NCBI RefSeq assembly: GCF_016862975.1
Contig: NZ_BONZ01000070.1
Coordinates: 1 to 64,000 of the forward strand
DNA length: 64,000 nt
Source of the DNA: Rugosimonospora africana
Lineage (GTDB): Bacteria; Actinomycetota; Actinomycetes; Mycobacteriales; Micromonosporaceae
Reading direction: 5' to 3'
Under the pieces are notes generated by a model. It saw only the letters and a list, made by a program, of their open reading frames with translations, had not been told where the DNA came from and made no database searches. The position numbers and the translations under genes are program-made. This document shows, piece after piece, positions 1 through 7,324 of the stretch. Positions within the stretch are counted from its first letter, which is position 1; each line of letters opens with the position of its first letter.

Positions 1-1116
1 GGTTCGGTCGCCGTACCGGTGCCGGGCGCCCTGCTCGGTGAGGTGGCGCAGCCAGCTCATCTCGGTGTGCCCGGCCGGGACCTCCCAGTCGGGCAGGTTC
101 GGCGCGACCAGTTTCAGGTCGAAGGCCAGTTCGGCACCGATCGCGCCAGCCCGCGCGACGGCTCCCGGGTATGCCGCGAACCGGGCCGCCATCTCATCGC
201 CGCTACGCAGATGGGCCACGCCGGCGGCGGGCAGCCACCCGTCGATCTCGTCCAGCGAGCGACGCGCCCGTACCGCGGCCAGGGCGGTGGCCAGGCGGCG
301 CTGGCCGGGCCGGGCGTAGTGCACGTTGTTCGTGGCGACGCAGGGCAGCCCGGCCCGCGCGGCAAGCTCGGCGAGGGCGTCGTTGCGCTCATCGTCCTCG
401 GGATGGCCGTGCTGGGTCAGCTCGACCGCCACACTGTCCCGGCCGAACAGCGCCGCCAGCCGGTCCAGCTCGGCCGCAGCGGCCCGCTCCCCCTCCGCGA
501 ACAGTGCCGCCGGGACGTACCCCTTGCGGCAGCCGGTCAGCACGATCGCGTGGTCGCGCAGGGCCGCGGCGGTCTCCTCCAGGTCGTACACCGGCCGGCC
601 CTTCTCGCCGCCGGCAAGCTGAGCCAGTGAGATCGTCCGGGCCAGCCGGGCGTACCCCTCCGGTCCGCGCGCCAGTACGAGCAGGTGCCGCCCGAGCGGA
701 TCGGGCTCGCCGTTCTGAGCTCTCGGCAGCTCCAGCGACAGCTCGGCGCCGAAGATCGTGGGCAGCCCATGCTCCCGGGCCGCGCCGGAGAACTGGACGA
801 CGCCATAGAAGCCGTCGTGGTCGGTGACCGCCAGCCCGGAAAGGCCCAGCCGGTGCGCCTCCTGCACCAGCTCGTGCGGGTGGCTCGCGCCATCGGAGAA
901 GCTGAAGTTGGTGTGGCAGTGCAGTTCCGCGTAGTCCACGGTGGACTTTCCGCGGATCAGGTCGGGCGCCTGGTACGGCTGCCGCTTGCGGGTCCAGGCC
1001 GGGGAGTCGCCACCGTCGCCGTACTCGATGGTGATCGGGTCAACCACGATGGGCTCCCGGCCGGACAGGCGCCTCTCGAACTCGGCCCAAGGCAGGTCGG
1101 AGTTACTCCATCCCAT
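1..1116 (-). CDS. dnaE2: Error-prone DNA polymerase III alpha subunit, N-terminal part (cut by window edge)
   Basis: This is the C-family polymerase of the SOS mutasome, which extends past DNA lesions with help from ImuA' and ImuB. Only the first 372 codons are inside the window and the frame is open to base 1. The protein begins MGWSNSDLPWAEFERRLSGR. The PHP domain follows, with HCHTNFSF near residue 66 and TDHDG near residue 98. The ATG at 1116 is chosen because it gives the usual DnaE2 N-terminus. A short open frame read from the upstream repeat overlaps this start. It is last in the HEPN-imuA'-imuB-dnaE2 order, 104 bp after imuB. Family identity is confident; the C-terminus cannot be judged. 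Confidence 0.93.
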   Translation of the reverse strand, partial: MGWSNSDLPWAEFERRLSGREPIVVDPITIEYGDGGDSPAWTRKRQPYQAPDLIRGKSTVDYAELHCHTNFSFSDGASHPHELVQEAHRLGLSGLAVTDHDGFYGVVQFSGAAREHGLPTIFGAELSLELPRAQNGEPDPLGRHLLVLARGPEGYARLARTISLAQLAGGEKGRPVYDLEETAAALRDHAIVLTGCRKGYVPAALFAEGERAAAAELDRLAALFGRDSVAVELTQHGHPEDDERNDALAELAARAGLPCVATNNVHYARPGQRRLATALAAVRARRSLDEIDGWLPAAGVAHLRSGDEMAARFAAYPGAVARAGAIGAELAFDLKLVAPNLPDWEVPAGHTEMSWLRHLTEQGARHRYGDRT

Positions 1117-1228
1117 CGGGCATCGACCCCCACCGCTCCGCCACGCCGCGGCTCCGGCTGCGCTCAGTCACAACATCGGGGACTGTGCTCGCCTCCGCCA
1201 CACCCCGGCTCCGGCTGCGCTCAGTCAT
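1103..1228 (-). other. Repeat-encoded 41-codon open frame joining imuB to dnaE2
   Basis: An ATG that overlaps the imuB stop region (1228-1226) opens a 41-codon frame. It reads MTERSRSRGVAEAS, then a second TERSRSRGVAE, and ends MPDGME with TAA inside the dnaE2 start region. It is wholly read from the two repeat units here. It could be a coupling ORF that carries ribosomes from imuB to dnaE2, or a chance frame. There is no evidence that a stable peptide is made. Confidence 0.25.
1136..1226 (-). repeat. Modular intergenic repeat, locus 1 (one truncated and one full unit)
   Basis: On the gene strand the full unit is GACTGAGCGCAGCCGGAGCC, six variable bases, then a 21-base block TGGCGGAG...ACAGTCC (1180-1226). 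A partial unit lies at 1136-1169. The first three codons, GAC TGA GCG, give imuB its last residue (Asp) and its stop. The same unit occurs twice at 39275-39379, also against a stop codon. Confidence 0.85.
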
Positions 1229-2996
1229 AGACCGCCGCCACCCACCAACACCCAGAAGTGAGCACCAGCAGCAGAGCCCGCCCATCGGCCAGGGACACCT
1301 GGAACCTGACCCGCCGGCTGGCCTCCTCCGGCGACCACCAGCGCTCGTCGACCGGCCAGGGGCCGGCCCAGCCGGTGATCTCGACGCGCTCCGCCCCGTC
1401 GAGTTCGAGCCAGGACGGCGGCCCGGTCACGGCGAGCCGAGCGGTCACTCCCACCGGGGTACCGGCGGGGTCGTACACCCGCGCGGCCAGCGGTTCGGTC
1501 AGGACGGTGGCGGGTGACGGCGCCGGAAGCCGGCCGGGCCATGAGGGCTGCCTGGAGCGTGCCGAGCCCGAGCCCGAACCCGAACCCGAGCCCCGCGCCG
1601 AGCCGGGTCGAGCCGAGCCATCCGGAACCGGGCCGCCCGAGGCCGACCCGCCCAGGGCCGGGCCGCCCGAGGCCGAGCCGCCCAGGGCCGAGCCGCCCGA
1701 AACCGACCCGCCCGGAACCAAGGCACCCGGGGCCGAGCCGTCCGGGGCCGAGCCGTCCGGGGCCGCGACCGGGGGCGCCGCGGGGCCGCCCGGGCGAGCG
1801 GGCAGCCGCTCGTCCCCCCAGGGCACCAGGCGTACCTGGTCAGCCGGGTCGCGCCCGCCACCGAGCACCGCGGTGAGCACCGCCTCCGGCCCGAGCATGC
1901 CCTGCACCCGGGTCAGCGCGCGGTGCGCCCGGTCGCGCTCGGATCCGGCGTCACCCCACAGCCCCAGTTGCAACCCGGCGTGCTCCATCACCCCGTCCGG
2001 GACCAGGCGCAGCCGCAGGATGCCCGAGGTCGGCTGGGCGGGTTCCCGGCTGGTGCCGGACAACCAGCCGTCCAACTGCCAGCGCAGCCGGTCGGCGATG
2101 GCCGAGGCGCTCAGCAACCCGTCGTGTCGCCAGGTGCGGTGCAGTTCCTGGCCGTGCTCGGTGACGGCCACGATGCCCAGCCGGGTGCACGCCAGGCCGC
2201 GCCCGGCAAGCCGGTCGTGCAGCCGCTGGGCCAGTTGCCGGGCGGCGAACGCGGCCGAGTCGACGCGTTCCAGCGGCTCGTCGAAGGTCTGCTCCACCTC
2301 CAGGTCGGGCGGCGGCTCCCGGATCGCGAGCGGCCGCTCGTCCAGCCCGGCGGCCAGCCGCTGAACCAGCGCGGCATCCAGGCCGAAACGCGCCAGCACG
2401 TCCGCTGGGGGCAGGGCCGCGAAGGCGCCGAGAGTACCGATGCCCAGCCGGCGCAGCAGGTCGACCAGGGGTGGCCGCTCCACCGTGGAGATGTTCAGGT
2501 CGGCGAGGAACGCGGCGGTCTGGCCGGGCGGGATCAGCCGCCCGGCCCGGGCGGCCAGGCCGGCCGCGAAGACCCCGTCGGCGACCCCGACCTGCGCCTC
2601 GACGGCACACGTCTGGGCGATGTGTTCGACGATCCGTTCGGCGGCAAGCTCCTCCGAGCCGAAGTACCGGGACGGCCCGCGGGCGGCCAGCGCGCATGCG
2701 CCGGGCCGGACCACCTCGACTCCGGGCGCCAACTCCTCGACCGCCGCCACCACCGGCTCGTAGGCGCGGGCATCCCGGCCCGGATCGTGGTCGAGCACAA
2801 CCAGCTGTGGGCAGCGGCCCTGCGCCTCGCGCTTGCGCAGGCCCCGCCTGATCCCCTCGGCACGGGCCGCCTCGGAGCAGGCGATCACCCGGTTGGCCGC
2901 CAGGATCGCGACCGGTCCGTGCGCCGGTATGCCCTCGACGATCTCGGCGGCGAGCACCGGCCAGTCGGGGCACCAGACGAGCAGCGTCCGGCTCAT
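1221..2996 (-). CDS. imuB: ImuB-type Y-family polymerase-like protein
   Basis: 591 residues. It is an adaptor of the mutasome that bridges ImuA', DnaE2 and the sliding clamp. The fold is Y-family (starts MSRTLLVWCPDWP), but the usual catalytic Asp-Glu pair is replaced around VVRPGACALAARG (residues 95-107), as expected for the inactive ImuB branch. QLGLWG at 343-348 looks like the beta-clamp motif. Residues about 402-480 are a Gly/Ser/Pro/Ala low-complexity linker before a conserved C-terminal segment. The start ATG 2996 is preferred over an upstream in-frame one because it gives the family N-terminus. The stop lies inside the intergenic repeat. It follows imuA' by 49 bp. Confidence 0.92.
   Translation of the reverse strand: MSRTLLVWCPDWPVLAAEIVEGIPAHGPVAILAANRVIACSEAARAEGIRRGLRKREAQGRCPQLVVLDHDPGRDARAYEPVVAAVEELAPGVEVVRPGACALAARGPSRYFGSEELAAERIVEHIAQTCAVEAQVGVADGVFAAGLAARAGRLIPPGQTAAFLADLNISTVERPPLVDLLRRLGIGTLGAFAALPPADVLARFGLDAALVQRLAAGLDERPLAIREPPPDLEVEQTFDEPLERVDSAAFAARQLAQRLHDRLAGRGLACTRLGIVAVTEHGQELHRTWRHDGLLSASAIADRLRWQLDGWLSGTSREPAQPTSGILRLRLVPDGVMEHAGLQLGLWGDAGSERDRAHRALTRVQGMLGPEAVLTAVLGGGRDPADQVRLVPWGDERLPARPGGPAAPPVAAPDGSAPDGSAPGALVPGGSVSGGSALGGSASGGPALGGSASGGPVPDGSARPGSARGSGSGSGSGSARSRQPSWPGRLPAPSPATVLTEPLAARVYDPAGTPVGVTARLAVTGPPSWLELDGAERVEITGWAGPWPVDERWWSPEEASRRVRFQVSLADGRALLLVLTSGCWWVAAVYD
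1557..1793 (-). repeat. Low-complexity tandem coding repeat in imuB
   Basis: This stretch encodes ImuB residues about 402-480 as iterated GGSA, SGGP and PDGSA units ending in a run of GS dipeptides. At the DNA level it is built from short imperfect copies of a G+C-rich unit, so it is prone to length change by slippage. It separates the clamp-binding motif from the C-terminal region and is probably a flexible linker. Confidence 0.75.
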
Positions 2997-3045
2997 GGCC
3001 CGCCCCGCGCCGGCCCGCTGCTTGCCACACCGCTCCCGGAGCCTG

Positions 3046-3897
3046 TCACGACACCGCCTCCAGGACCGACGGACCGGTGTGCTCCGGAGCGGAGCCGAGC
3101 GCACCGGGATCGACGGGTGCCAGGGCGCCGGTGCGGTCGGGCAGCCAGACGGTGATCCCGCGAGGCCGGGCCGCCGCACCCCGCCCTCGCGCGGAGATCG
3201 TCATTTCCCGCCGGAGCAGCCTGCCGCGTCCCTGGCCGAGGCCGTGCCAGCTCCCGCCGGACGAGTCGAGTACCACGTCGGCGCCGCCCCACCGCGCGTA
3301 CGGTACGAGGACGCTGCCCCGCTGCCGAGCGCGCGCGGCCAGCCGGCTGGACACGCCCGCGACGACCGGCCCGGGTGGCGCGGCGACCACGATGTCCACG
3401 CCGTCCAGCAGCGCGGCGACCACGCTCGGCCACTCCGGGCCGGGATGGGGCACCAGCGCGAGCCGGTCCAGGGCGATGCCGAGTTCGGCGGCGGCCGCCG
3501 GCCCCAGCGTCGGCAGCCCCACCACCGCGCACCAGGAACCGGATCCGGAGGCGGCGGCCAGCAGTGCCAGCAGGACCGACGTCGTGCCGGGAGTCACCGC
3601 GACCGTGGAGCCGCGCCGAAGCCCACCGGCGGGAAGCAGATGTCGCAGTTCGGGCAGGACCGGCAGCACCCGGTCGCCGGCCGTACCGGTCTCGTCGGCA
3701 TGCTGCGCGCTGGCGGGGCGGACCAGGCCGGCCAGCCCCGCGTCGCGTACCAGCGTGGCGAGACCCGCTCCGGTTTCCTGGCCCGGCCGAACGGAAAGCC
3801 CGGCCGGGCCGGTACCGGAGCCCGCGTCCCCCGTGGACGCGGGGCCCTTCCGCGCCGCATCACCGATGCGACGACGCAGCGCGACAATGCCGGCCAC
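3046..3897 (-). CDS. imuA': ImuA'-like RecA-fold protein of the mutasome
   Basis: 283 residues. In actinobacteria this small RecA-fold protein works with ImuB and DnaE2 in damage-induced mutagenesis. The N-terminal 90 residues lead into GGLRRGSTVAVTPGTTS (residues 91-107), where a Walker A loop is expected but the lysine is missing, so ATP binding is doubtful. The GTG start at 3897 has a GAGGGGG ribosome site. It lies 33 bp after the HEPN gene and 49 bp before imuB, which fits one operon. Assignment rests on position and the degenerate RecA-like core; sequence conservation in this family is low. Confidence 0.8.
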   Translation of the reverse strand: MAGIVALRRRIGDAARKGPASTGDAGSGTGPAGLSVRPGQETGAGLATLVRDAGLAGLVRPASAQHADETGTAGDRVLPVLPELRHLLPAGGLRRGSTVAVTPGTTSVLLALLAAASGSGSWCAVVGLPTLGPAAAAELGIALDRLALVPHPGPEWPSVVAALLDGVDIVVAAPPGPVVAGVSSRLAARARQRGSVLVPYARWGGADVVLDSSGGSWHGLGQGRGRLLRREMTISARGRGAAARPRGITVWLPDRTGALAPVDPGALGSAPEHTGPSVLEAVS

Positions 3898-3930
3898 GGT
3901 GGTGCGCCCCCTCGTTGTGCCGGTCCCGCC

Positions 3931-4437
3931 TCAGGCGACCATCTCGTCGAGCAGTGAGGGGTGGGTCAGGCCCAGTGTCAGCTCGACAACCCCCACGAAC
4001 GACCCGGCAGCCCGCACCAGGTCGTCGGCCTCCCGCGTGCTGACCACCCGGGGAATGCCCGCCTCGGCGGCGGCCCGCTTGCCCGCGCTGGCCGCGAAGT
4101 AGGCCGCCCAGTCGCCCAACTCCGGGGCGACCATGGTCAGCAGCACCCACACGTTGGTCAGCCTGCCGCGACGGGCCGGGACCGGGCGGGCGCGGGCGGC
4201 GAGTACCGCGGCGGCGGCCCGCAGCGCGGCCAGGTGGGCGGTGGCGTAGCGCAGGCCGTCGAGGCGCAGATCCTCGGCCTCTACCAGGCCCCGGCGGGCG
4301 AGCGAGAGAAGTTCGGCGGGAGTGCGGTGTGGGAGGGCGTGAGCCGGGATGGCGGGCGCGGAACGGGTCGGCCCCACTGCCGACGCCGAAGCCGGATGAA
4401 CCTGGTCAGCCACGGTGCGCGTTGGGGTCGGGCGCAT
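3931..4437 (-). CDS. SAV_6107-type HEPN-domain protein, first gene of the SOS operon
   Basis: 168 residues, helical and Ala/Arg-rich. It resembles the actinobacterial SAV_6107 HEPN family, often found beside imuA'. The segment LRYATAHLAALRAAAAVLAA contains RYATAH, which fits the R-x4-H pattern of HEPN ribonucleases; whether it is catalytic here is unproven. The conserved end has NVWVLLTMVAPELGDWAAYF. The ATG at 4437 is chosen over upstream in-frame codons because GGAGGAGAGACAGC precedes it directly. It is the first gene behind the SOS box at 4778-4793, so it should be co-induced with the translesion genes. Confidence 0.8.
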   Translation of the reverse strand: MRPTPTRTVADQVHPASASAVGPTRSAPAIPAHALPHRTPAELLSLARRGLVEAEDLRLDGLRYATAHLAALRAAAAVLAARARPVPARRGRLTNVWVLLTMVAPELGDWAAYFAASAGKRAAAEAGIPRVVSTREADDLVRAAGSFVGVVELTLGLTHPSLLDEMVA

Positions 4438-4630
4438 GCTGTCTCTCCTCCAGATCGACGGGTTGTCGAATCTCTGCTGCGGAGGAAGTCGCAGCAGCAA
4501 CTGTGCCGGTCCGGGCGTGAGGCCGTGGACCAGCGAACGTCCCGGGCCACTCGGCCGCGCCGCGCGACCCGGAACGTCCGGTGCCGGTAGGGGTGGCGCT
4601 TCCCCACGCCACGCCCTCCGGCTCCGGGTC

Positions 4631-4665
4631 TCGTCCACCGCCCGGGGGTCGGGGGCGGTGGACGA
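4631..4665 (-). promoter_or_regulatory. Perfect 13-bp stem hairpin in the mutasome leader
   Basis: TCGTCCACCGCCC (4631-4643) pairs exactly with GGGCGGTGGACGA (4653-4665) around a 9-base loop. No T-run follows on the minus strand. It could be a regulatory leader structure for the operon or the terminator of the upstream MFS transcript. Confidence 0.6.
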
Positions 4666-4777
4666 GCACCCTGTCGAGACCGAGCCCGCGAATGCCCGGC
4701 CTCCGCAACCGCCCATGGCTGGCCTGCCAGTGGCGGCGCCTCGGGAGGCGCGCCGCGAATCGCCCCTCCCGATCGAT

Positions 4778-4793
4778 TCGAACAACCGTTCGA
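4778..4793. promoter_or_regulatory. LexA/SOS box
   Basis: TCGAACAACCGTTCGA matches the actinobacterial LexA consensus TCGAAC-N4-GTTCGA at every fixed position. It is 341 bp upstream of the HEPN start. The only neighbouring gene reading away from it is the minus-strand HEPN-imuA'-imuB-dnaE2 group, so this operon is the evident target. Confidence 0.92.
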
Positions 4794-4857
4794 ACCACTA
4801 CTAGAGTAAACCCCGGGTACGACAAGACCGCAATCCCGTAGCGATGGGTCTCGGAAT

Positions 4858-6192
4858 TTATTCGTGACCAGCGGTTTTCCCGGCCCCGGGCGCGCCGGAG
4901 GCGGCTTCCGGGCGGTCCCCGGCGCCGGCACCGTCCGCGGAAACGGTCGAGCCATCCGACCCGACCGGACCGGATGCCCAGGACGGCGACGAGCGCAACA
5001 GCCAGAGCACCGGCAGCAGGCCGCCGGCACCGCTGCACCAGAGGGTGGCGCGCGTCCCGATCGCGGCACCCGCCACGCCGCCGAGCAGGGCACCCACCGG
5101 CGCCATCCCCCAGGACAGGAAGCGCATCGTGGCGTTCATCCGACCGAGGAGCCGGTCGGGGCACAGCCGCTGGCGGAAGGCGACCGACACGATGTTGAAC
5201 ACGACCACGCCGAACGAGCACACCCCGGTACCCACGCCGAACAACGCCAGGCGCGGACCCGGCACGGTCAGCGGGACCAGCAGCATGAACGCATGGCCGA
5301 GCAGGGCCGCGCCGACGATCGTGCGAACCTCACCGAAGTGGCGGCCGAGCGGGCCGGCCGCGAACGCGCCGAGCACCGCGCCGACGCTGGCGACGCTGAA
5401 CAGCAGCCCGACGCCGGCCGCCGACAGGCGCACCGTACGGACCAGGAACACCACTTCGAGCGCCTGTTCCGCCGACAGGAACAGCACGGCGCTGGCGTTG
5501 TAGAGCGCGAGCGCGCGCAGCGCCCGGTGCCCGGCGACCAGCCGCAGCCCCTCGCCGACCTCCCCCAGCAGCGCCCGGGGGCGCTCCGGTGGCGGTACCG
5601 CCGGTTCGCGCCCACGGATCGCGCAGATCCAGGCCGCCGACCACACGAAGCTGGCCGCGTCGACGAGAACGGCCACCGGCGCGGTGAGCGCCTGTACGAG
5701 GGAGCCAGCGGCGCCCGGACCGAGCGCGTACGCCGTGCTCCGGCTCGCCTCCAGCCTGCCGTTCCCCTCCACCAGGTGCTCCCGGCCGATCAACGCGGGC
5801 AGGTAGGACTGGTAGGCGACGTCGAAGAAGAGGGTGCCGAGCCCGAGCGCGAACTCGACGACGTACAGCTGGGCCAGGCTCAGCACCCGCAGGGCGGCGG
5901 CCACCGGCACGACCACCAGTACCGCCGCGCGCAGGAGGTTGCTGGCGATCAGCACCGGCCGGCGCCGCGCCCGATCCACCCAGGCGCCCGCGAGCAGCCC
6001 GAAGACCAGGAACGGCGCATACCCCACCGCGCTCAGCACGCCGACCTGGAACGTGCTCGCGCGTAGGGTCAGTGCCGCGATCAGCGGCATGGCCAGCATG
6101 CTGACCTGGCTGCCGAACTGGCTCACGGTCTCCCCGATCCACAGCCGGCGGAAGTCCCGGTGCCCGAAGATCAGCCCGCGACGGGCCATCAC
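4858..6192 (-). CDS. MFS efflux-type transporter
   Basis: 444 residues, about 12 hydrophobic segments. It is a major facilitator of the class that opens FRRLWIGETVSQFGSQVS and is usually annotated as macrolide/drug exporter-like. The cytoplasmic loop motif near AGAWVDRARRRPV (residues about 68-80) is typical. The tail after residue about 405 is a soluble Gly/Ala/Ser-rich stretch. The start is GTG 6192 (AAGGAGG seven bases upstream) or ATG 6189. It follows the HTH gene by 94 bp on the same strand, with paired dyads in the gap. Substrate cannot be predicted from the sequence. Confidence 0.85.
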   Translation of the reverse strand: MMARRGLIFGHRDFRRLWIGETVSQFGSQVSMLAMPLIAALTLRASTFQVGVLSAVGYAPFLVFGLLAGAWVDRARRRPVLIASNLLRAAVLVVVPVAAALRVLSLAQLYVVEFALGLGTLFFDVAYQSYLPALIGREHLVEGNGRLEASRSTAYALGPGAAGSLVQALTAPVAVLVDAASFVWSAAWICAIRGREPAVPPPERPRALLGEVGEGLRLVAGHRALRALALYNASAVLFLSAEQALEVVFLVRTVRLSAAGVGLLFSVASVGAVLGAFAAGPLGRHFGEVRTIVGAALLGHAFMLLVPLTVPGPRLALFGVGTGVCSFGVVVFNIVSVAFRQRLCPDRLLGRMNATMRFLSWGMAPVGALLGGVAGAAIGTRATLWCSGAGGLLPVLWLLRSSPSWASGPVGSDGSTVSADGAGAGDRPEAASGAPGAGKTAGHE

Positions 6193-6203
6193 ATCGCCCC
6201 CTC

Positions 6204-6224
6204 CTTGAGCCAGATCAGCTCAAG
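6204..6224. promoter_or_regulatory. Candidate operator: CTTGAGC-N7-GCTCAAG dyad before the MFS gene
   Basis: Perfect 7-bp arms, 12 bp upstream of the transporter start and next to its ribosome site. A protein bound here would block transcription or translation initiation. The outer arms CTTGA...TCAAG recur at 6271-6291 with the same spacing. Confidence 0.5.
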
Positions 6225-6270
6225 TCATGGAAGGGAGCTTCGAGGAAACGCGAGTACCTGTCAACCCTTT

Positions 6271-6291
6271 CTTGAGTCCACTCGGGTCAAG
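6271..6291. promoter_or_regulatory. Second CTTGA-N11-TCAAG dyad
   Basis: It has the same outer arms and 21-bp length as the dyad at 6204-6224 and overlaps the stop end of the HTH gene. A further TCAAC/TTGA half-dyad adjoins it at 6261-6274. The pair suggests two binding sites for one dimeric regulator. Confidence 0.4.
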
Positions 6292-6883
6292 GTGCCAGTA
6301 CGGCCAGCTCCCGTACCCGGCCCACGGCATCCCCCACCGCCCGATTGCCGGCCTCGGCCCGGACCATCGGCTCCAGGTCCTCGGCAGCGAGTCTGGCCAG
6401 GTCAACCAGGGCTCCCGGGTCGGCGTCGAGGGCGATGCGCAGGGTACGGCGGGCGAGCCCGAAGGCCGGCCGTTGCGCGGGTGCCGGCGTTTCCCGGTCC
6501 AGTACCGTCAACAGATCCTCGACCGCGGCGCGCAGGGCGACGGCCTGCGCGCCCGCAGCAGCGTCAACGGATCGCTGACGACGACGTTGCTGGCGTGCCT
6601 CGGCAGCGTCCCGGCCGGCACCCGACCCGAGCCGCAGCCGGCGCTGCTCGGCAGCCTGCCGGCTGCGCAGCCCCAGCGCAGAGGCGACCTCGGTCCAGCT
6701 GACCCCGGAGCGCCGGGCCGCGTCGATCACCGCCCGCTCGACCCCGTCCAGCTCCTCGCGCAGCGCCGGGATCAGCCGCAACGCCTCGACGACCTCCGCG
6801 CGTACCGGCGGCACCGCGTCCAGTGCGTCGCGCACCGCCCGATATCGGCCGGCCCAGCCCTCGCCATCGCCCCTCGTCGACAT
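6287..6883 (-). CDS. Helix-turn-helix-like protein upstream of the MFS gene
   Basis: 198 residues. Residues about 45-85 (AVIDAARRSGVSWTEVASAL, then LRSRQAAEQRRLRL) read as an HTH segment of the kind seen in small actinobacterial DNA-binding proteins. The rest is helical, Ala/Arg-rich and charged. It does not clearly belong to a named regulator family. It precedes the transporter gene on the same strand and has a near-perfect dyad 30 bp before its own start (6913-6929), which suggests self-regulation and control of the transporter. That role is inference from position. Confidence 0.65.
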   Translation of the reverse strand: MSTRGDGEGWAGRYRAVRDALDAVPPVRAEVVEALRLIPALREELDGVERAVIDAARRSGVSWTEVASALGLRSRQAAEQRRLRLGSGAGRDAAEARQQRRRQRSVDAAAGAQAVALRAAVEDLLTVLDRETPAPAQRPAFGLARRTLRIALDADPGALVDLARLAAEDLEPMVRAEAGNRAVGDAVGRVRELAVLAP

Positions 6884-6912
6884 GCCCTCATCATCGCCGG
6901 ATTCGAACAGAA

Positions 6913-6929
6913 GTCAACTATTCGTTGAC
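6913..6929. promoter_or_regulatory. Candidate operator GTCAAC-N5-GTTGAC
   Basis: Perfect 6-bp arms in a 17-bp dyad, 30 bp upstream of the HTH gene start. The placement fits autorepression. It resembles the weaker TCAAC...TTGA element at 6261-6274. Confidence 0.5.
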
Positions 6930-7207
6930 AACCGTTCGAGACCTCGGCGATCCCGGCTGGACCACCAGCCCGCTGGGGCAGCCGGGCACTGCGACACCCG
7001 ACGGGCAGCCGCCAGACGACAACGGCGGCGGGCGCTTCGCGACCGGGGCGATCGACGCGCGGTCACGGCGGGACGATGACCGATCGGCGGTCACGGCGGG
7101 GCGATCACGAGCAATGACGGGCGGCAGCGGCGGTCGGCGGACCGTAACGGCGGTCGGCAACAATTCGAAAAGTCGTCCGACTCGGTCAACTCGCCCGACG
7201 AATAGGC

Positions 7208-7237
7208 TCGACAAACTCGGTAAATTCGACAAACTCG
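7208..7237. repeat. Two 12-bp direct repeats TCGACAAACTCG
   Basis: Exact copies at 7208-7219 and 7226-7237, an 18-bp period, with degenerate relatives (GGTCAACTCG, GATCAACCG) either side. They lie just upstream of the TATAAC box and may be activator sites for the deacylase-carotenoid operon. Confidence 0.5.
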
Positions 7238-7264
7238 ATCAACCGCAACATCTCACAAATCCCA

Positions 7265-7270
7265 TATAAC
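7265..7270 (+). promoter_or_regulatory. Possible -10 box (TATAAC)
   Basis: TATAAC lies 54 bp before the deacylase start in an A/T-rich stretch. No good -35 hexamer is visible at 17 bp, so the promoter may need the repeats upstream or another sigma factor. Confidence 0.35.
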
Positions 7271-7324
7271 GATCAGTACCGATGAGGACTACCGACGCCC
7301 CATGAACCGGAAGAGGAAGGTGCG

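Larger units (their letters stand above)
4438..4857 (-). other. Leader/promoter region of the mutasome operon, no gene
   Basis: 420 bp between the MFS gene and the HEPN gene. It holds the SOS box (4778-4793), a small GC dyad near 4736-4751, a strong hairpin (4631-4665) and the ribosome site at 4440-4453. An in-frame N-terminal extension of the HEPN gene is open through here, but its composition is unlike the family. I read it as a 5' leader. Confidence 0.7.
6884..7324. other. Divergent intergenic region between the HTH gene and the deacylase gene
   Basis: 441 bp. The left end carries the operator-like dyad at 6913-6929. The centre has repeated CGGTCACGGCGGG-type stretches. The right third is unusually A/T-rich for this genome and holds the direct repeats at 7208-7237 and a TATAAC box. 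A minus-strand open frame here (6918-7232) has arbitrary composition and is not accepted as a gene. Confidence 0.6.

Noticed and set aside
1258-2364. Plus-strand open frame with PEPEPEP and AEPPRAEPP runs
   Set aside because: It is the mirror of the imuB linker repeats; no ribosome site or family.
3931-4785. Longer HEPN protein starting at 4785, inside the SOS box
   Set aside because: The extra 116 residues are low-complexity and the ATG at 4437 has a strong ribosome site.
6918-7232. Possible minus-strand gene of 104 codons in the divergent promoter region
   Set aside because: Arbitrary composition, no ribosome site, and it covers the candidate operator and promoter elements.
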